Of a stretch of DNA of 64,000 bases, positions 35,251 to 47,700 are shown in pieces. Numbering within the stretch: position 1 is the first letter of the stretch; every line of letters begins with the position of its first letter. Under the pieces are notes generated by a model. The model had not been told where the DNA came from and made no database searches. It saw only the letters and a list, made by a program, of their open reading frames with translations. The translations under genes were made by a program, and so were the position numbers. The stretch is from positions 7,501 to 71,500 of the forward strand of contig CAJHNH020002811.1 of assembly GCA_905116865.2 (NCBI GenBank). The letters are read 5' to 3'. Source of the DNA: Candidula unifasciata (Eukaryota; Mollusca; Gastropoda; Stylommatophora; Geomitridae).

Positions 35251-35948
35251 TAATTTGTAACAGCAAGGTACCCTAATAAAACTGTTTTCTACAGTGGAAC
35301 GGGCTTTCTTGTATTTCCTCCTGTTGGATTCCCATCCGAATAGGTGCTTTTTTAATCCTGGATCAAACTGTCAGTCTGCAATCGCAGAGGGGAGACGGTT
35401 AGAGTGATAAGAGCAGACATGTTTCTAACAGCAACAGTTGCGAAACGTGGACATTATACAGGAGTTGAGATTGACTAGACCGGAAATGGATTGGGTGGGG
35501 CGGGGGACGAAAGGATTAAGAGAGTATGGGGAGGGGGTTCGAGTGGAAGAAGATTAATAGAGTATGAAAAGGAGGGGGGTGTGGGAGGGGAGGCCGACCG
35601 AACAAGTAGGCCTGTCTTACATTCGACCCTTCTAATCATTCAAATTTCTCACAGTATTTTTTTAAAACTTAAATAAATAATGCATGATAAGTTCATATGC
35701 CAATATGTGAGTACTGACTACTTACAATAGAAGAGAAGCCATTTGGAGAGTGGAGAGTGCGGACCATTCGATCGCGGCGAGGCAAGTGCACATTTACACC
35801 CTTTAAGTTTTAGCAGAGGTTGTTGAGTTTTTTTAAATTGTTCCGGGGCAGTGTTCCCGAATTTGTAATCATAAATCTTTGCTTTTCGCTTTCACATAGA
35901 TATTTCTGTCACACGGTTATATTTGACGTTTCTCTTTGTCTTCATAGT
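35251..35948. other. Unassigned DNA
   Basis: No gene. A G-rich stretch near 35490-35600 keeps a 61-codon ORF open without domain support. Confidence 0.4.
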
Positions 35949-36180
35949 CGGCTCTGTGGCTAAGTCGATGCGAACGCTTCGTAATGCCGGGGTGCCGGGT
36001 TCGATCCCAGCTGCAGGCCATGCGCCTTGCGTTGGTTTCGACAGTGGTATCAGGGGGCCGACCGTCCAGGAGCAATGGAAAACTACTGGACGTAAATTTG
36101 CCTAGAGAAACCACACAACAGCCAGGGGCTGGTGGGGTTGGTTCTGCAACGTCCTGTAAAGGATACCCAACTAACCTTTG
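35949..36180 (+). mobile_element. SINE A, best-preserved copy
   Basis: GGCTCTGTGGCTAAGTCGAT (A box) and GCCGGGTTCGATCCCAGCTG (B box) are intact Pol III promoter elements. The body has GGTTTCGACAGTGGTATCAG, CGTAAATTTGCCTAGAGAAA and GGTTCTGCAACGTCCTGTAA, and the tail reads CCCAACTAACC. Use it as the family reference. Confidence 0.85.
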
Positions 36181-36189
36181 TCTTCATAT

Positions 36190-37929
36190 GATTTATACTA
36201 ACAATGAATTTTTCACCTGTTTCAATAATGTTTGAGAACGGTAACTCGCTCTAAAGTGCAATTGCTTGCATTCAATTCAATGTGAAAGTGAATATACAAT
36301 TGTAGCCAAAATTTCAAAGTTTATTATTGAATTAAATTTCCTGCATAACAGATGTTATGAAGCCGTTCCGAACGAAATAATACAGATAACTTGAGACGTC
36401 AGTGAATGCATTTCATTGAGTTTATTGTCACATGTCGCTCAATACATACACAGCCGTCAGTACAGGGGACACTGATTAAACAAGCATATTAGATTTCTTC
36501 CTAGTCACTTGTACAAACAGATCATGAAATGTTTTGCGTGTAATCAAACATCCATTTTCAACGGAGCTATTGATCGGCAAGCCTTACGGGAAAGTACCAG
36601 ACTGTGCGGAGTACAAAAATGTTTAATAACAAGGCAATATTGCAGGTAAAGAAAAGGGACCACCGTTGAGAAAGAAAGTTAACAAGAGACGATCCGTTAA
36701 TTAATGCAGTAACTTCCCTTGATCTTGTGATAATTGCGTTAGATCGTAGCTTTGTGCATTTTTCCTGCTGGTGACACTTTCTAGGCGAACATAATTTCGC
36801 GACGCAGTAATTCAGACCACAAACAAACCACACATTACTATAGACGTACCATGGGACAATAAAGTCATTAGCTAATGTAAAACGAAAGTTAAAACATTGT
36901 AAATACGAAAGCATTTGCAATCAAACGCCTTATCACTGCGTTGTTTCGTGTACATTGAAGCCCCACCCTGGTTGGGCGGTGTTTATGAGATTTCCTGTAC
37001 CTTTAAAAAAAAAAAATTAAAATCTCGACCACGTTCAACCTGTTGCTAGAAGCCGAAGTTCTGGGACTTGCGCCTGATGGATTCTTATCCGAATGGTAGT
37101 ACCTTGCGTCGACGGGTGTTAATCGCTTGCTGGGTGGTCCTGGCTGGGTTGAACGTCAATCACTCACTCAGTAGCGCCAAAGAGTCGGCGGTACATGTAA
37201 CAAACTCAAGCCCATTTCCGCCCATCTACGCACTTATGATAGACGGATTTCGGCCAGGACACTGTGATTGGACGTTCAGTCTGCGCCTCAGCCTGTGAGA
37301 CGCGCAAGTGTAAGTGATAGGGACGTCAGCTTGGTCGACGCTCCTACCGCCGACTATGCGTGCTCTATATTACAGGATGTGAGCGCTTTTAACAACTGTA
37401 CAACTGGCCCTAACCCCTCCCCTATACATTGAACCTAGGTCCCACGAGAGAGTGAAATCTACAACACTATACCGTGACACCCCTGTAACCTTCAGCCTGA
37501 CCAAGCATGAATGAGAAGTGACCTAGTGTGTAGATAGGTGGAGCTGGGCCTGAGTTCGTCACTAGCTCCGAGTTGATGTGCTAATAATGCCCGTTGCAAC
37601 TTATTGAAAGTCCGCCTAGGTTTTCCTCTGTGTTGAATATCTTCTAGAACCTCTACGCATCCCCTGCTGAATTAGAATGTCACGGTATGGATACTGTGTT
37701 TTGTTGCTCTGGCCACGTGATCCAAGACAGCTTCCCTCACGCCCACTTTATTATAAAGCAGCTTACCGCCCTGGGACGCAGTGTCGGTTAGTCTGTTTAA
37801 CATCACGTGCGCGCGACAGGCCTTTCACGCCGCAACCGCACAAGAAGTTATGTGTCTGGACACGTTTCAGACAAGATGCGTTGTATCAGCAAGGTACCAC
37901 TGTAATGGCAGTGCCCATACCTTCAATTT
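36190..37929. other. Unassigned DNA
   Basis: About 1.7 kb without a recognised gene or element. The 117-codon minus frame at 36567-36920 and the 111-codon plus frame at 37677-38012 show no known domain. Confidence 0.4.
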
Positions 37930-38300
37930 TCTATTGTAATGGAGAAGTGGCTGGGATTATGCAGTTGTCAGCTGATATTCTTTTGGGGCAGGGTTCGGAT
38001 ACAAATGTTTAAAGAAGCAAAAGTTAAAGGTAACGAGCGAGGGGACCAACTGGCAAGCAATGAGCGAATGCATACCAGAAGAAGCATGGAGGATAGCGCC
38101 AAAATCAACAACACTTTACCGACCAGGCTGATGGGAATGACGAATCTGACGCTAACAAGATTGTGTGACCCGGGAGTAAAGCCTGGTGAAGCAAGTCTAT
38201 GCCGTCTTTGGGGTCAAGATAAGAGACATTATAACCAACTTCTCATGGGAACAATCAGTGGGGGTACTTTGGAGTAGTTGCTGCATCGAAGAACCGAGTA
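37930..38300 (+). pseudogene. Family F, diverged
   Basis: VKGNERGDQLASNERMH resembles GNEQAD-x-LA, and later GTISGGTLE resembles GTISIGTLRW of the 28240 copy. Same order, heavily diverged, no intact frame over the whole. Confidence 0.45.
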
Positions 38301-38392
38301 GGCACGGGGATCCTAAATCTGCACTGGCGTCGACTGTGATAACTTAAAACAGCTACCACACATTCTTGAGATGTGAGTGTGACTTAAGGTTG

Positions 38393-38966
38393 TAACAAGT
38401 CTTCATTGCCATAACAAGTCTTCATTGCCATAACAAGTCTTCATTGCCATAACAAGTCTCTATTGCCATAACAAGTCTTCATTGCCATAACAAGTCTTCA
38501 TTGCCATAACAAGTCTTCATTGCCATAACAAGTCTTCATTGCCATAACAAGTCTTCATTGCCATAACAAGTCTTCATTGCCATAACAAGTCTTCATTGCC
38601 ATAACAAGTCTTCATTGCCATAACAAGTCTTCATTGCCATAACAAGTCTTCATTGCCATAACAAGTCTTCATTGCCATAACAAGTCTTCATTGTCATAAC
38701 AAGTCTTCATTGCCATAACAGTCTTCATTGCCATAACAAGTCTTCATTGCCATAACAAGTCTTCATTGCCATAACAAGTCTTCATTGCCATAACAAGTCT
38801 TCATTGCCATAACAAGTCTTCATTGCCATAACAAGTCTTCATTGCCATAACAAGTCTTCATTGCCATAACAAGTCTTCATTGCCATAACAAGTCTTCATT
38901 GCCATAACAAGTCTTCATTGCCATAACAAGTCTTCATTGCCATAACAAGTCTTCATTGCCATAACT
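38393..38966. repeat. 19-bp minisatellite, about 30 copies
   Basis: AACAAGTCTTCATTGCCAT repeats every 19 bp almost without change; three variants are CTCTATTGCC, CATTGTCAT and a 1-bp deletion near 38720. Confidence 0.97.
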
Positions 38967-39059
38967 CAATCGGCTGTCTTAACTCACTATCTCACATATT
39001 TATCGCCTGTCTTTAGTTAGTCACGTATCCTGTACAGGACATGGCAGAATCACCCCGAG

Positions 39060-39255
39060 CATTTGTTTGGCTATTGTGGTTTTTCTATGCAGATTTACGT
39101 GCAGTAGTTTGCCAGTGCTTACTGAACGGTCGGCTCGAGATACCACTGTGGAAACCAATGCAAGGCGGTCTGGTGCCAAATCGCTTGCAAGTGGGATCGA
39201 ACTCGGCACTCCGGCATTACGAAATGCTGTTGCAGTGCCTAAGTCTCGACCTTTT
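39060..39255 (-). mobile_element. SINE A copy, inverted
   Basis: GTTTGGCTATTGTGGTTTTT, CGAGATACCACTGTGGAAAC, AAGTGGGATCGAACTCGGCA (reverse B box) and GCAGTGCCTAAGTCTCGACC (reverse A-box region). Confidence 0.75.
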
Positions 39256-39299
39256 GCAGATTCCCACACATTAAAGGTGTGAGTAATCCTTGGTTCCAA

Positions 39300-40002
39300 G
39301 GTCAAACACAGTTACTAGTGACTTTCGATCATGAACCAACGGTTGAACAAACTTTTATTTTCCAAGGGTTAAGAATAGGGCACGCATGCCTGTCCAACAT
39401 TCTGCCCTTTTAGTCTCCCAACTGCCATGCATCATTTCATTCATACAATCAACTAATAGTCAACATTACCAACATCAGCTAAATCTATATAAATAAACAT
39501 TTTAATGTTCCTCTGTTAGTAGTAGCTAATCTCTGAAAGTTCTTTACTGACTGATTTCACGTTTTGAAATAACGTTGCACTCGAATACACGCGAGTTTTT
39601 TAAAAAAAAAATAAGTATCGCACAAAGCACGAACTCCCATAGCTCCAGCGACGATCACATCTCGGTGTGGGTTTTTTTTGTTGTTGTTGTTGTTGCCGGC
39701 TTTTCCGGCGCGGGTCTTTAATTCTGCTGGTATTATTTCATTATTGGGATCATTGCAAACAGCGGTGGAATAGAATGGTGTCGATTGATCTGCGTTTGAA
39801 TCATTCTGCATGAAGCTGTATGAGATAATTAATTATTTTTTCTATGGGCTCCACGAGTTGTTGAATGAATATATGGAAAATAACAGGTGAGTACTATCAT
39901 CACTGCTTTTAGGACAATGTGTGGAATTGAGCAGTTGCTGCGTTCATTTCATTCGTTTCCAAACTTTGACTGCTGATATCAGAGATCTGATACCAGTAGT
40001 TG
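39300..40002. other. Unassigned DNA
   Basis: No gene; (GTT)n at 39679-39695 is a minor simple repeat. Confidence 0.4.
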
Positions 40003-40165
40003 TTGTGGTTGGCCGGGTGGTTACAATGTCGGGCTGTCATGCAGGAGACCCGGGTTCGACCCTCAGTAAAGTGATAAGAGTTTTTTCTGTCGGGAGCACA
40101 ATTAACATCCTAACCTGTCCATGGCGACAACACCAGCCATGCAGCTTCTCTGGCTCATAAACCAC
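40003..40165 (+). mobile_element. tRNA-derived SINE (family D)
   Basis: GTGGTTGGCCGGGTGGTTAC and GGAGACCCGGGTTCGACCCT are strong A- and B-box matches at tRNA-like spacing. The body AACATCCTAACCTGTCCATG and the end AAACCACTCC are not tRNA, so this is a SINE head and not a tRNA gene. Confidence 0.6.
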
Positions 40166-40269
40166 TCCTCCCCTATTTACACCGATCTAGACAGGTGGTA
40201 AAACAGGTAGTAGTGACAGTGTTTTATGTTGTTATAGTGCTGGTGGTCGTGTCAGTTGTAGTAGTGGTA

Positions 40270-40410
40270 CTCGATGGGCGATGTGGTAAATATAACACTG
40301 ACCTCATTTACTACTAATTACAATTCCTGCTACCCATTTTAGTCTGGGTGGACATGGATGCCAAGGTCAATTAAAAAATGTGTGTGATGAATTTCAAATC
40401 CTTCGGACAG
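40270..40410 (-). mobile_element. SINE B fragment, diverged
   Basis: ACTCGATGGGCGATGTGGTA, CTACCCATTTTAGTCTGGGT and AATTTCAAATCCTTCGGACA follow the inverted family order. Confidence 0.5.
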
Positions 40411-40544
40411 GAAAGAGAGGAGTAATCGTTGGATTGGGAGGGGGTGGGGGAAGAGAGGGGTGATGACAGAAACCTTTAACTGAAAGAGCAAGAGCAATTC
40501 TCAACTGTAACCAAGTGCCTTGCTTACTGACCTAGGCAATCATG

Positions 40545-40815
40545 CTTCACCTCATTTTGTGATCTCCAGTCATCAACCAGCAGGTCCTTTACAGAATGAC
40601 AATCTCGTCATGGCACAGCTGAAAGTCTCTCTTTCTCTAGCCAATTCTCCAGTCCTTCGTACTTTCATAGCAAATGCATCTTCAGTGTCTTGTATCCACC
40701 TTCGCAGAGGTCTGCCTCTACCTAGTATTCTGGAAACTATCATCCATCACCATTATCTCCATTCCACCGTGACCAATTCATGTGCAGACACTTTCCATGC
40801 AAAATAAAAAGCTAC
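40545..40815 (-). mobile_element. RTE-like LINE 3' fragment
   Basis: CAGCAGGTCCTTTACAGAAT through GTACTTTCATAGCAAATGCA and CCACCTTCGCAGAGGTCTGC follows the inverted 3' end of the LINE at 18.5 kb. Close relative of the fragment at 48000. Confidence 0.6.
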
Positions 40816-41284
40816 CAAGAGTCTTTGTAATGAGTCATTTTTCTCACCGTTGGTAAATTTTCTCATTTTTTTAGAAATAAAGGCAACTACTAAACATAAA
40901 TTATGTGCGAGAACCCAGAGTGATGACATAGATTACTAATTATAATGTATAAGTAAGTGATGCTGCTCAAGGAAAACGTGCAGTTTGGTTGAAGTGTGCC
41001 AGATGAGATAAGAGTGAAATTGTGAGAACTTTTGAATACCCAGGTAACAAATGTACATACTATTGTTCTAGTATAGTTATTATCCTAGACATCAAACCTC
41101 TCGCCCATTGACCAAGGAACATCATTGGAGCAATAAACACAGTAGTTATCAGCTGTTCAGTGTTTATCAATGTTTGTTTGTATTTCAAGCTTGCTGTGTT
41201 GAGGTGTCTGTCAATGTACCTGAGCAGGCAGCATGACAAGAGCTCACAGTGTCATTGCAGTCATTTATCACTGTGCATTCAAGT

Positions 41285-41410
41285 CCTATACATTTCCTAA
41301 TACTCACTTTAGAATGGGTCAACCTGGGAGCAAAAGTCAATTATAACCATTTTTTGGGGGAATGCGGATTCAAACTCAAACCTTTTGAGGAAGCAAACAA
41401 GCATCTGTCA
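41285..41410 (-). mobile_element. SINE B fragment, diverged
   Basis: ATACTCACTTTAGAATGGGT and GGATTCAAACTCAAACCTTT are the inverted core and B-box side of the family. Confidence 0.45.
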
Positions 41411-41627
41411 AAACCATACTTATATACAAACTAAACCATCTAGAAAGAGGTTGTCTAAGAGGCTGTTTCATCTGTTGCTGTGTTTTCACAAAGCATACAA
41501 GTGAAAAATGCTAAATTATCTTAAAAAAAACACAGATAAATAAATACATGAAATATCATAAATGTGCATACATCTACAAATGGATGGACTTAAAGTGATG
41601 CCACTTCTTCAGTCACAGGCAGTCAGC

Positions 41628-41714
41628 CTAAACAATTATGATGCTTTCACTAACTGGCATGCTGACCACCCCGGTAATAATAGGTACAGCCCTTCCTGGT
41701 TTAATCACATAGAC
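41628..41714 (-). CDS. BBS1: BBS1 last coding exon
   Basis: The acceptor TTTTTTTCAG precedes 41714. The exon encodes [20 protein letters not shown] followed by VSESIIIV and TAG at 41630-41628. Animal BBS1 proteins end in a similar short strand region with an NMP-like motif (here SMPVSE). Phase 0, 87 nt. Confidence 0.85.
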   Translation of the reverse strand, partial: VYVIKPGRAVPIITGVVSMPVSESIIIV

Positions 41715-44700
41715 CTGAAAAAAACAAAATGGGGAAGGGGGTGGAGTAAGGGAGAATAAGTTCTCATACCAGAGTTTACTACAGATGAAGATTAATGATT
41801 CTCAAACTGCAGCATTTAGTACTACATCCATAATTATCAGCCGTGGAAACAAAGGATATCAATACACTACCAATAAACATGTACAAACAACTAAGCTTAT
41901 TAAATATGTTGGCCAGAATTATTAAGCATTTTGCCCAGAGAAGCCAAAAACTGACACTTCCGGTTGGATCCAGTTTCCTGTAAATGTCACTTTTCCGACT
42001 TGCCTACTGTGACCTGTTTACAAGATGTATAGTTAAAACAAATGGCTGAGCTGACACCTGCGCAAAAGTCTAGGCGGTCATAATTTAAATAAATTAACAA
42101 TAGCATTTAAAGAGGTTTTCCTATGTTCTAAAGAGCTATTTTAAAGCTGAGATGACATCACATTTTCTCACAAGCCTCAGTGGTAAAGGTCATGGGGTCA
42201 TAGCATGAGTCGCCTGATCAGTGTGTATTTTCTAGGTCCATAGGATGTATTCCATTAAATGCTTCGCTCCGTTCATGTTTACTGATTAATCCTTTCATAT
42301 ATCTTTATATATAATTCAAAAATAATGTTAAAATGTCAATAAGTAGATTTTAAATTAATTTACTAGTGACCTGTGTAAAAAAAAAAATTTTTAAAGAGTT
42401 AAACAGTAGTGAAGCAGAACAGAAGAACAAGCAGGAGGAGGAGGAAGAAAAGGTGAAGGAAAATGGGGAGGTGAAGATGGAAAAGCAGAAAAAGCAGCAG
42501 GAGGAGGTAAAGGAAAAGGAGGTAAAGGGGACAAACAGAAGGAGCAAACAAGAAGAAGAACAAAAGGTGAATAGTAAAAGAAAATGCAGAAGCAGAGGGA
42601 GAAAGACAATAATTTCTAACTAAGGAGGGAGTTCCTTTCATCTATCTTACTTTCTTTCATGTCAAGCCAGACAGAAATTTTAAAAGAATTTAAAAAAAAA
42701 AAAGGAAAAAAAAAAAAGAAAAAACATATTCAAAAGGCTTAACTGAGTTTTGAGCTAAGAATTGATAACACAGCAATCAGAATATTCCCATAAGTTCTCC
42801 GTCCTCGTCTTCGGCAGCCAGAGAAAAAGTTCAAGTTTTGATGGTAGCAGAGTGTCAACCAAATCCCGTGGTCACTCATAACCATACTATTCTCTGGACA
42901 CCAAAATGATTTATTTCTGCCTCTATATTGTTCACTTGCTTCCACCCAAAGAGTATTGACCACATTCAGCTTGTCATGGAGCATTGACCACATTCAGCTT
43001 GTCATGGAGTATTGACCACATTCAGCTTGTCATGGAGTATTGACCACATTCAGCTTGTCATGGAGTATTGACCACATTCAGCTTGTCATGGAGCATTGAC
43101 CACATTCAGCTTGTCATGGAGTATTGACCACATTCAGCTTGTCATGGAGTATTGACCACATTCAGCTTGTCATGGAGTATTGACCACATTCAGCTTGTCA
43201 TGGAGTATTGACCACATTCAGCTTGTCATGGAGTATTGACCACATTCAGCTTGTCATGGAGTATTGACCACATTCAGCTTGTCATGGAGCATTGACCACA
43301 TTCAGCTTGTCATGGAGTATTGACCACATTCAGCTTGTCATGGAGTATTGACCACATTCAGCTTGTCATGGAGTATTGACCACATTCAGCTTGTCATGGA
43401 GTATTGACCACATTCAGCTTGTCATGGAGCATTGACCACATTCAGCTTGTCATGGAGCATTGACCACATTCAGCTTGTCATGGAGTATTGACCACATTCA
43501 GCTTGTCATGGAGTATTGACCACATTCAGCTTGTCATGGAGTATTGACCACATTCAGCTTGTCATGGAGTATTGACCCACATTCAGCTTGTCATGGAGCA
43601 TTGACCACATTCAGCTTGTCATGGAGTATTGACCACATTCAGCTTGTCATGGAGTATTGACCACATTCAGCTTGTCATGGAGCATTGACCACATTCAGCT
43701 TGTCATGGAGCATTGACCACATTCAGCTTGTCATGGAGCATTGACCACATTCAGCTTGTCATGGAGTATTGACCACATTCAGCTTGTCATGGAGCATTGA
43801 CCACATTCAGCTTGTCATGGAGCATTGACCACATTCAGCTTGTCATGGAGTATTGACCACATTCAGCTTGTCATGGAGCATTGACCACATTCAGCTTGTC
43901 ATGGAGCATTGACCACATTCAGCTTGTCATGGAGCATTGACCACATTCAGCTTGTCATGGAGTATTGACCACATTCAGCTTGTCATGGAGCATTGACCAC
44001 ATTCAGCTTGTCATGGAGCATTGACCACATTCAGCTTGTCATGGAGTATTGACCACATTCAGCTTGTCATGGAGCATTGACCACATTCAGCTTGTCATGG
44101 AGCATTGACCACATTCAGCTTGTCATGGAGCATTGACCACATTCAGCTTGTCATGGAGCATTGACCACATTCAGCTTGTCATGGAGCATTGACCACATTC
44201 AGCTTGTCATGGAGCATTGACCACATTCAGCTTGTCATGGAGCATTGACAACATTCAGCTTGTCATGGATGAATTCACCATCCAGTGGTGCAGAATCAGC
44301 TAGTATGTTCATTTCATAATACACCTGCCTGCACATCCAAGAGAAAATATATGAAAAAGAACAAACAAAATACGCTAACTACATGGGACCTCTGAAGTGT
44401 TTCTTAAAAGACTTAACTGACAACAGCCTATGATAATGTAGTTAGTTACCTTCACACTGTCACTAACACCATTATTGTTGAGACAGTCCACGAATGAGTC
44501 AAAGTCATAGGTCAGGCCTGGAACTAGGATTGGCACCTGCAATTGATCAAGAAAATTTATAGATACATACAGGGCATGTGTGGAGACAGTCATGTGCTGC
44601 ACACAAACTAAAATGGCATTTCTCAGACCGAGAAAATATTGACTTTAACTCGCTTGCATGTGCTGTGACATGGTTAAAGACTGATACTGGACTTTCACAA

Positions 44701-47700
44701 TTGTGAAGAGGTATAGTGCAATTTAACTAGGTCACGATTCGGCATAAGACATTCTGGCCAGCTGGGTTGACTCCAATCATGCCCTTCCCCTAAGGTTTTC
44801 ATTCTTCTTCTTCAACGTTTTGTCTTATAAGGGCTGTAGGCATATTATGTTGTGGATTCAGCAAAGCCCAACACATCTGATTTCAGCAAAGCCTAACACA
44901 TCTGATTTCAGCAAAACCCAACACATCTGATTTCAGCAAAGCCCAAAACATCTGACTTTAGCAAAGCCTAACACATCTGATTTCAACAAAGCCCAACACA
45001 TTTGATTTCCGCAAAGCCCAACACATCTGATTTCAGCAAAGCCCAACACATTTGATTTCAGCAAAGCTCAACACATCTGATTTCAGCAAAGCCCAACACA
45101 TCTGATTTCAGCAAAGCCCAACACATCTGATTTCAGCAAAGCCCAACACATTTGATTTCAGCAAAGCCCAACACATCTTATTTCAGCAAAGCCTAACACA
45201 CATGATTTCAGCAAAGCCCAGCACATCTGATTTCAGCAAAGCCCAACACATTTGATTTCAGCAAAGCCCAACACATCTGATTTCAGCAAAGCCCAACACA
45301 TCTGATTTCAGCAAAGCCTAACACATCTGACTTTAGCAAAGCCCAACACATCTGACTTTAGTAAAGCCCAACACATCTGACTTTAGCAAAGCTCAACACA
45401 TCTGACTTTAGCAAAGCCCAACACATCTGATTTCAGCAAAGCCCAACACATCTGACTTTAGCAAATCCTAACACATCTGATTTCAGCAAAGCCCAACACA
45501 TCTGATTTCAGCAAAGCCCAACACATTTGATTTCAGCAAAGCCCAACACATCTGATTTCAGCAAAGCCCAACACATCTGATTTCAGCAAAGCCCAAAACA
45601 TCTGACTTTAGCAAAGCCTAACACATCTGATTTCAACAAAGCCCAACACATTTGATTTCAGCAAAGCCCAACACATCTGATTTCAGCAAAGCCCAACACA
45701 TTTGATTTCAGCAAAGCCCAACACATCTGATTTCAGCAAAGCCCAACACATTTGATTTCAGCAAAGCCCAACACATCTTATTTCAGCAAAGCCTAACACA
45801 TATGATTTCAGCAAAGCCCAACACATCTGATTTCAGCAAAGCCCAACACATTTAATTTCAGCAAAGCCCAACACATCTGATTTCAGCAAAGCCTAACACA
45901 TCTGACTTTAGCAAAGCCCAACACATCTGACTTTAGTAAAGCCCAACACATCTGACTTTAGCAAAGCCCAACACATCTGACTTTAGCAAAGCCCAACACA
46001 TCTGATTTCAGCAAAGCCCAACACATCTGACTTTAGCAAAGCCTAACACATCTGATTTCAGCAAAGCCCAACACATCTGATTTCAGCAAAGCCCAACACA
46101 TCTGATTTCAGCAAAGCCCAACACATCTGATTTCAGCAAAGCCCAACACATCTGATTTCAGCAAAGCCTAACACATCTGATTTCAGCAAAGCCCAACACA
46201 TCTGATTTCAGCAAAGCCCAACACATCTGATTTCAGCAAAGCCTAACACATCTGATTTCAGCAAAGCCCAACACATCTGATTTCAGCAAAGCCCAACACA
46301 TCTGATTTCAGCAAATCCACAAATTGATAATCTGTTAGGGCGTGCTTATTAGGAGGCAGTAGATGTTTCCTTCAAAATGGGACCCTGGAACCCACAAGAG
46401 AAACCCACAAGTTTTAAGTATGTCATTGTCAAGAGACACCAACATATGCCATTAGGATTTTTATTCAATCAAATAGTACATCAATTAAATCCAAATATTG
46501 TATGCATGATTGATACCAGACCTAATCTTCCTCCAATTCTTTATTTTTAGTTTTAACACTGGCATAGCCACAAACGCACCTGGATTAACTTCTTGCGGAA
46601 ATGATACAGCTTGTCATCGTAATCGAATGTGATGAAGAGGCCAATGGAGGCTTGGCTGAGTGATGTGTTCTGAAGTTTGACTGTAAACTTGAAGGTCGGA
46701 CCAACACCTTGAACCTAGGGATCAAGATAAAAAGGAACTGAATTTACTGACTTATATAAACGAAAATACACAGAGTTAAAATCAAATATTACTTCAACAA
46801 ACACAGTCACAAACAACATATAAACTACAATACACAGAATAATAAACAAATATAAACCACAACACACAGAGTAATGAACAACATATAAATTACAACACAC
46901 AGAGTAATAAACAACAAATAAACTAAAACACACAGAGTTAAAAAAACATAAATTACAACACGCAGATTAATAACATAAATTACAACAGAGTAAAAAACAA
47001 CATATAAACTACAACACAGAGCAATAAACAACATATAAATTACAACACACAGATTAATAAACAATATAAAATTACAACACACACTGTTATAAACAACATA
47101 TGAACTACAACACACAGAGTTATAAACAGTATATAAACTACATCACACAGTGGTATAAACAACCTATATACTACAACACACACAGTGTCACAAACATTTA
47201 AACTGCAACATACAGTGTTAAAAACAACATATAAACTACAATACACAGTGTCAAACAACATAAACTACAATATACAGTGTTATAAACAACATATAAACTA
47301 CAACACACAGTGTTTTAAACAACATACAAACTACAACACACACAGTGTCACAAAAAACATTTAAACTCCAGCATACAGTGTTATATACAACATATGCTAC
47401 CGACGGTCGGCTTATGGATCATGCTGATATTATCAATGCCCTCAGAGAAATGGGAAGGATAGAGGACTTTGGTGGCAGTGAATCCACATCACTCGCCAGA
47501 ATGGCAGACTTGGGAATTAAGATCGGCACAGCAAAAAACGAGACGCACACCGGACACGTCAGAAAACTTGTTAATCAACATAGAACTGGTACTATTAGCC
47601 ATCGGACGTTGGGGTTCATACTGAGGGGAGGATCTGAGCACCTATGGACATGTCCGGAGTGCAATGATGATAACCCAACTAACTAACTAACTTACTAACT

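Noticed and set aside
40003..40075. Genuine tRNA gene (also 8715, 35949 and 34990)
   Set aside because: A and B boxes are present, but the acceptor and anticodon stems do not fold convincingly and SINE bodies follow.
42366..42641. Lys/Glu-rich coiled-coil protein (plus) or membrane protein (minus)
   Set aside because: Purine-rich simple sequence within a BBS1 intron; no splice sites or conservation clues.
38393..46312. CRISPR-like regular arrays
   Set aside because: The units are contiguous, with no unique spacers between them, and the DNA is animal with spliced genes. These are minisatellites.
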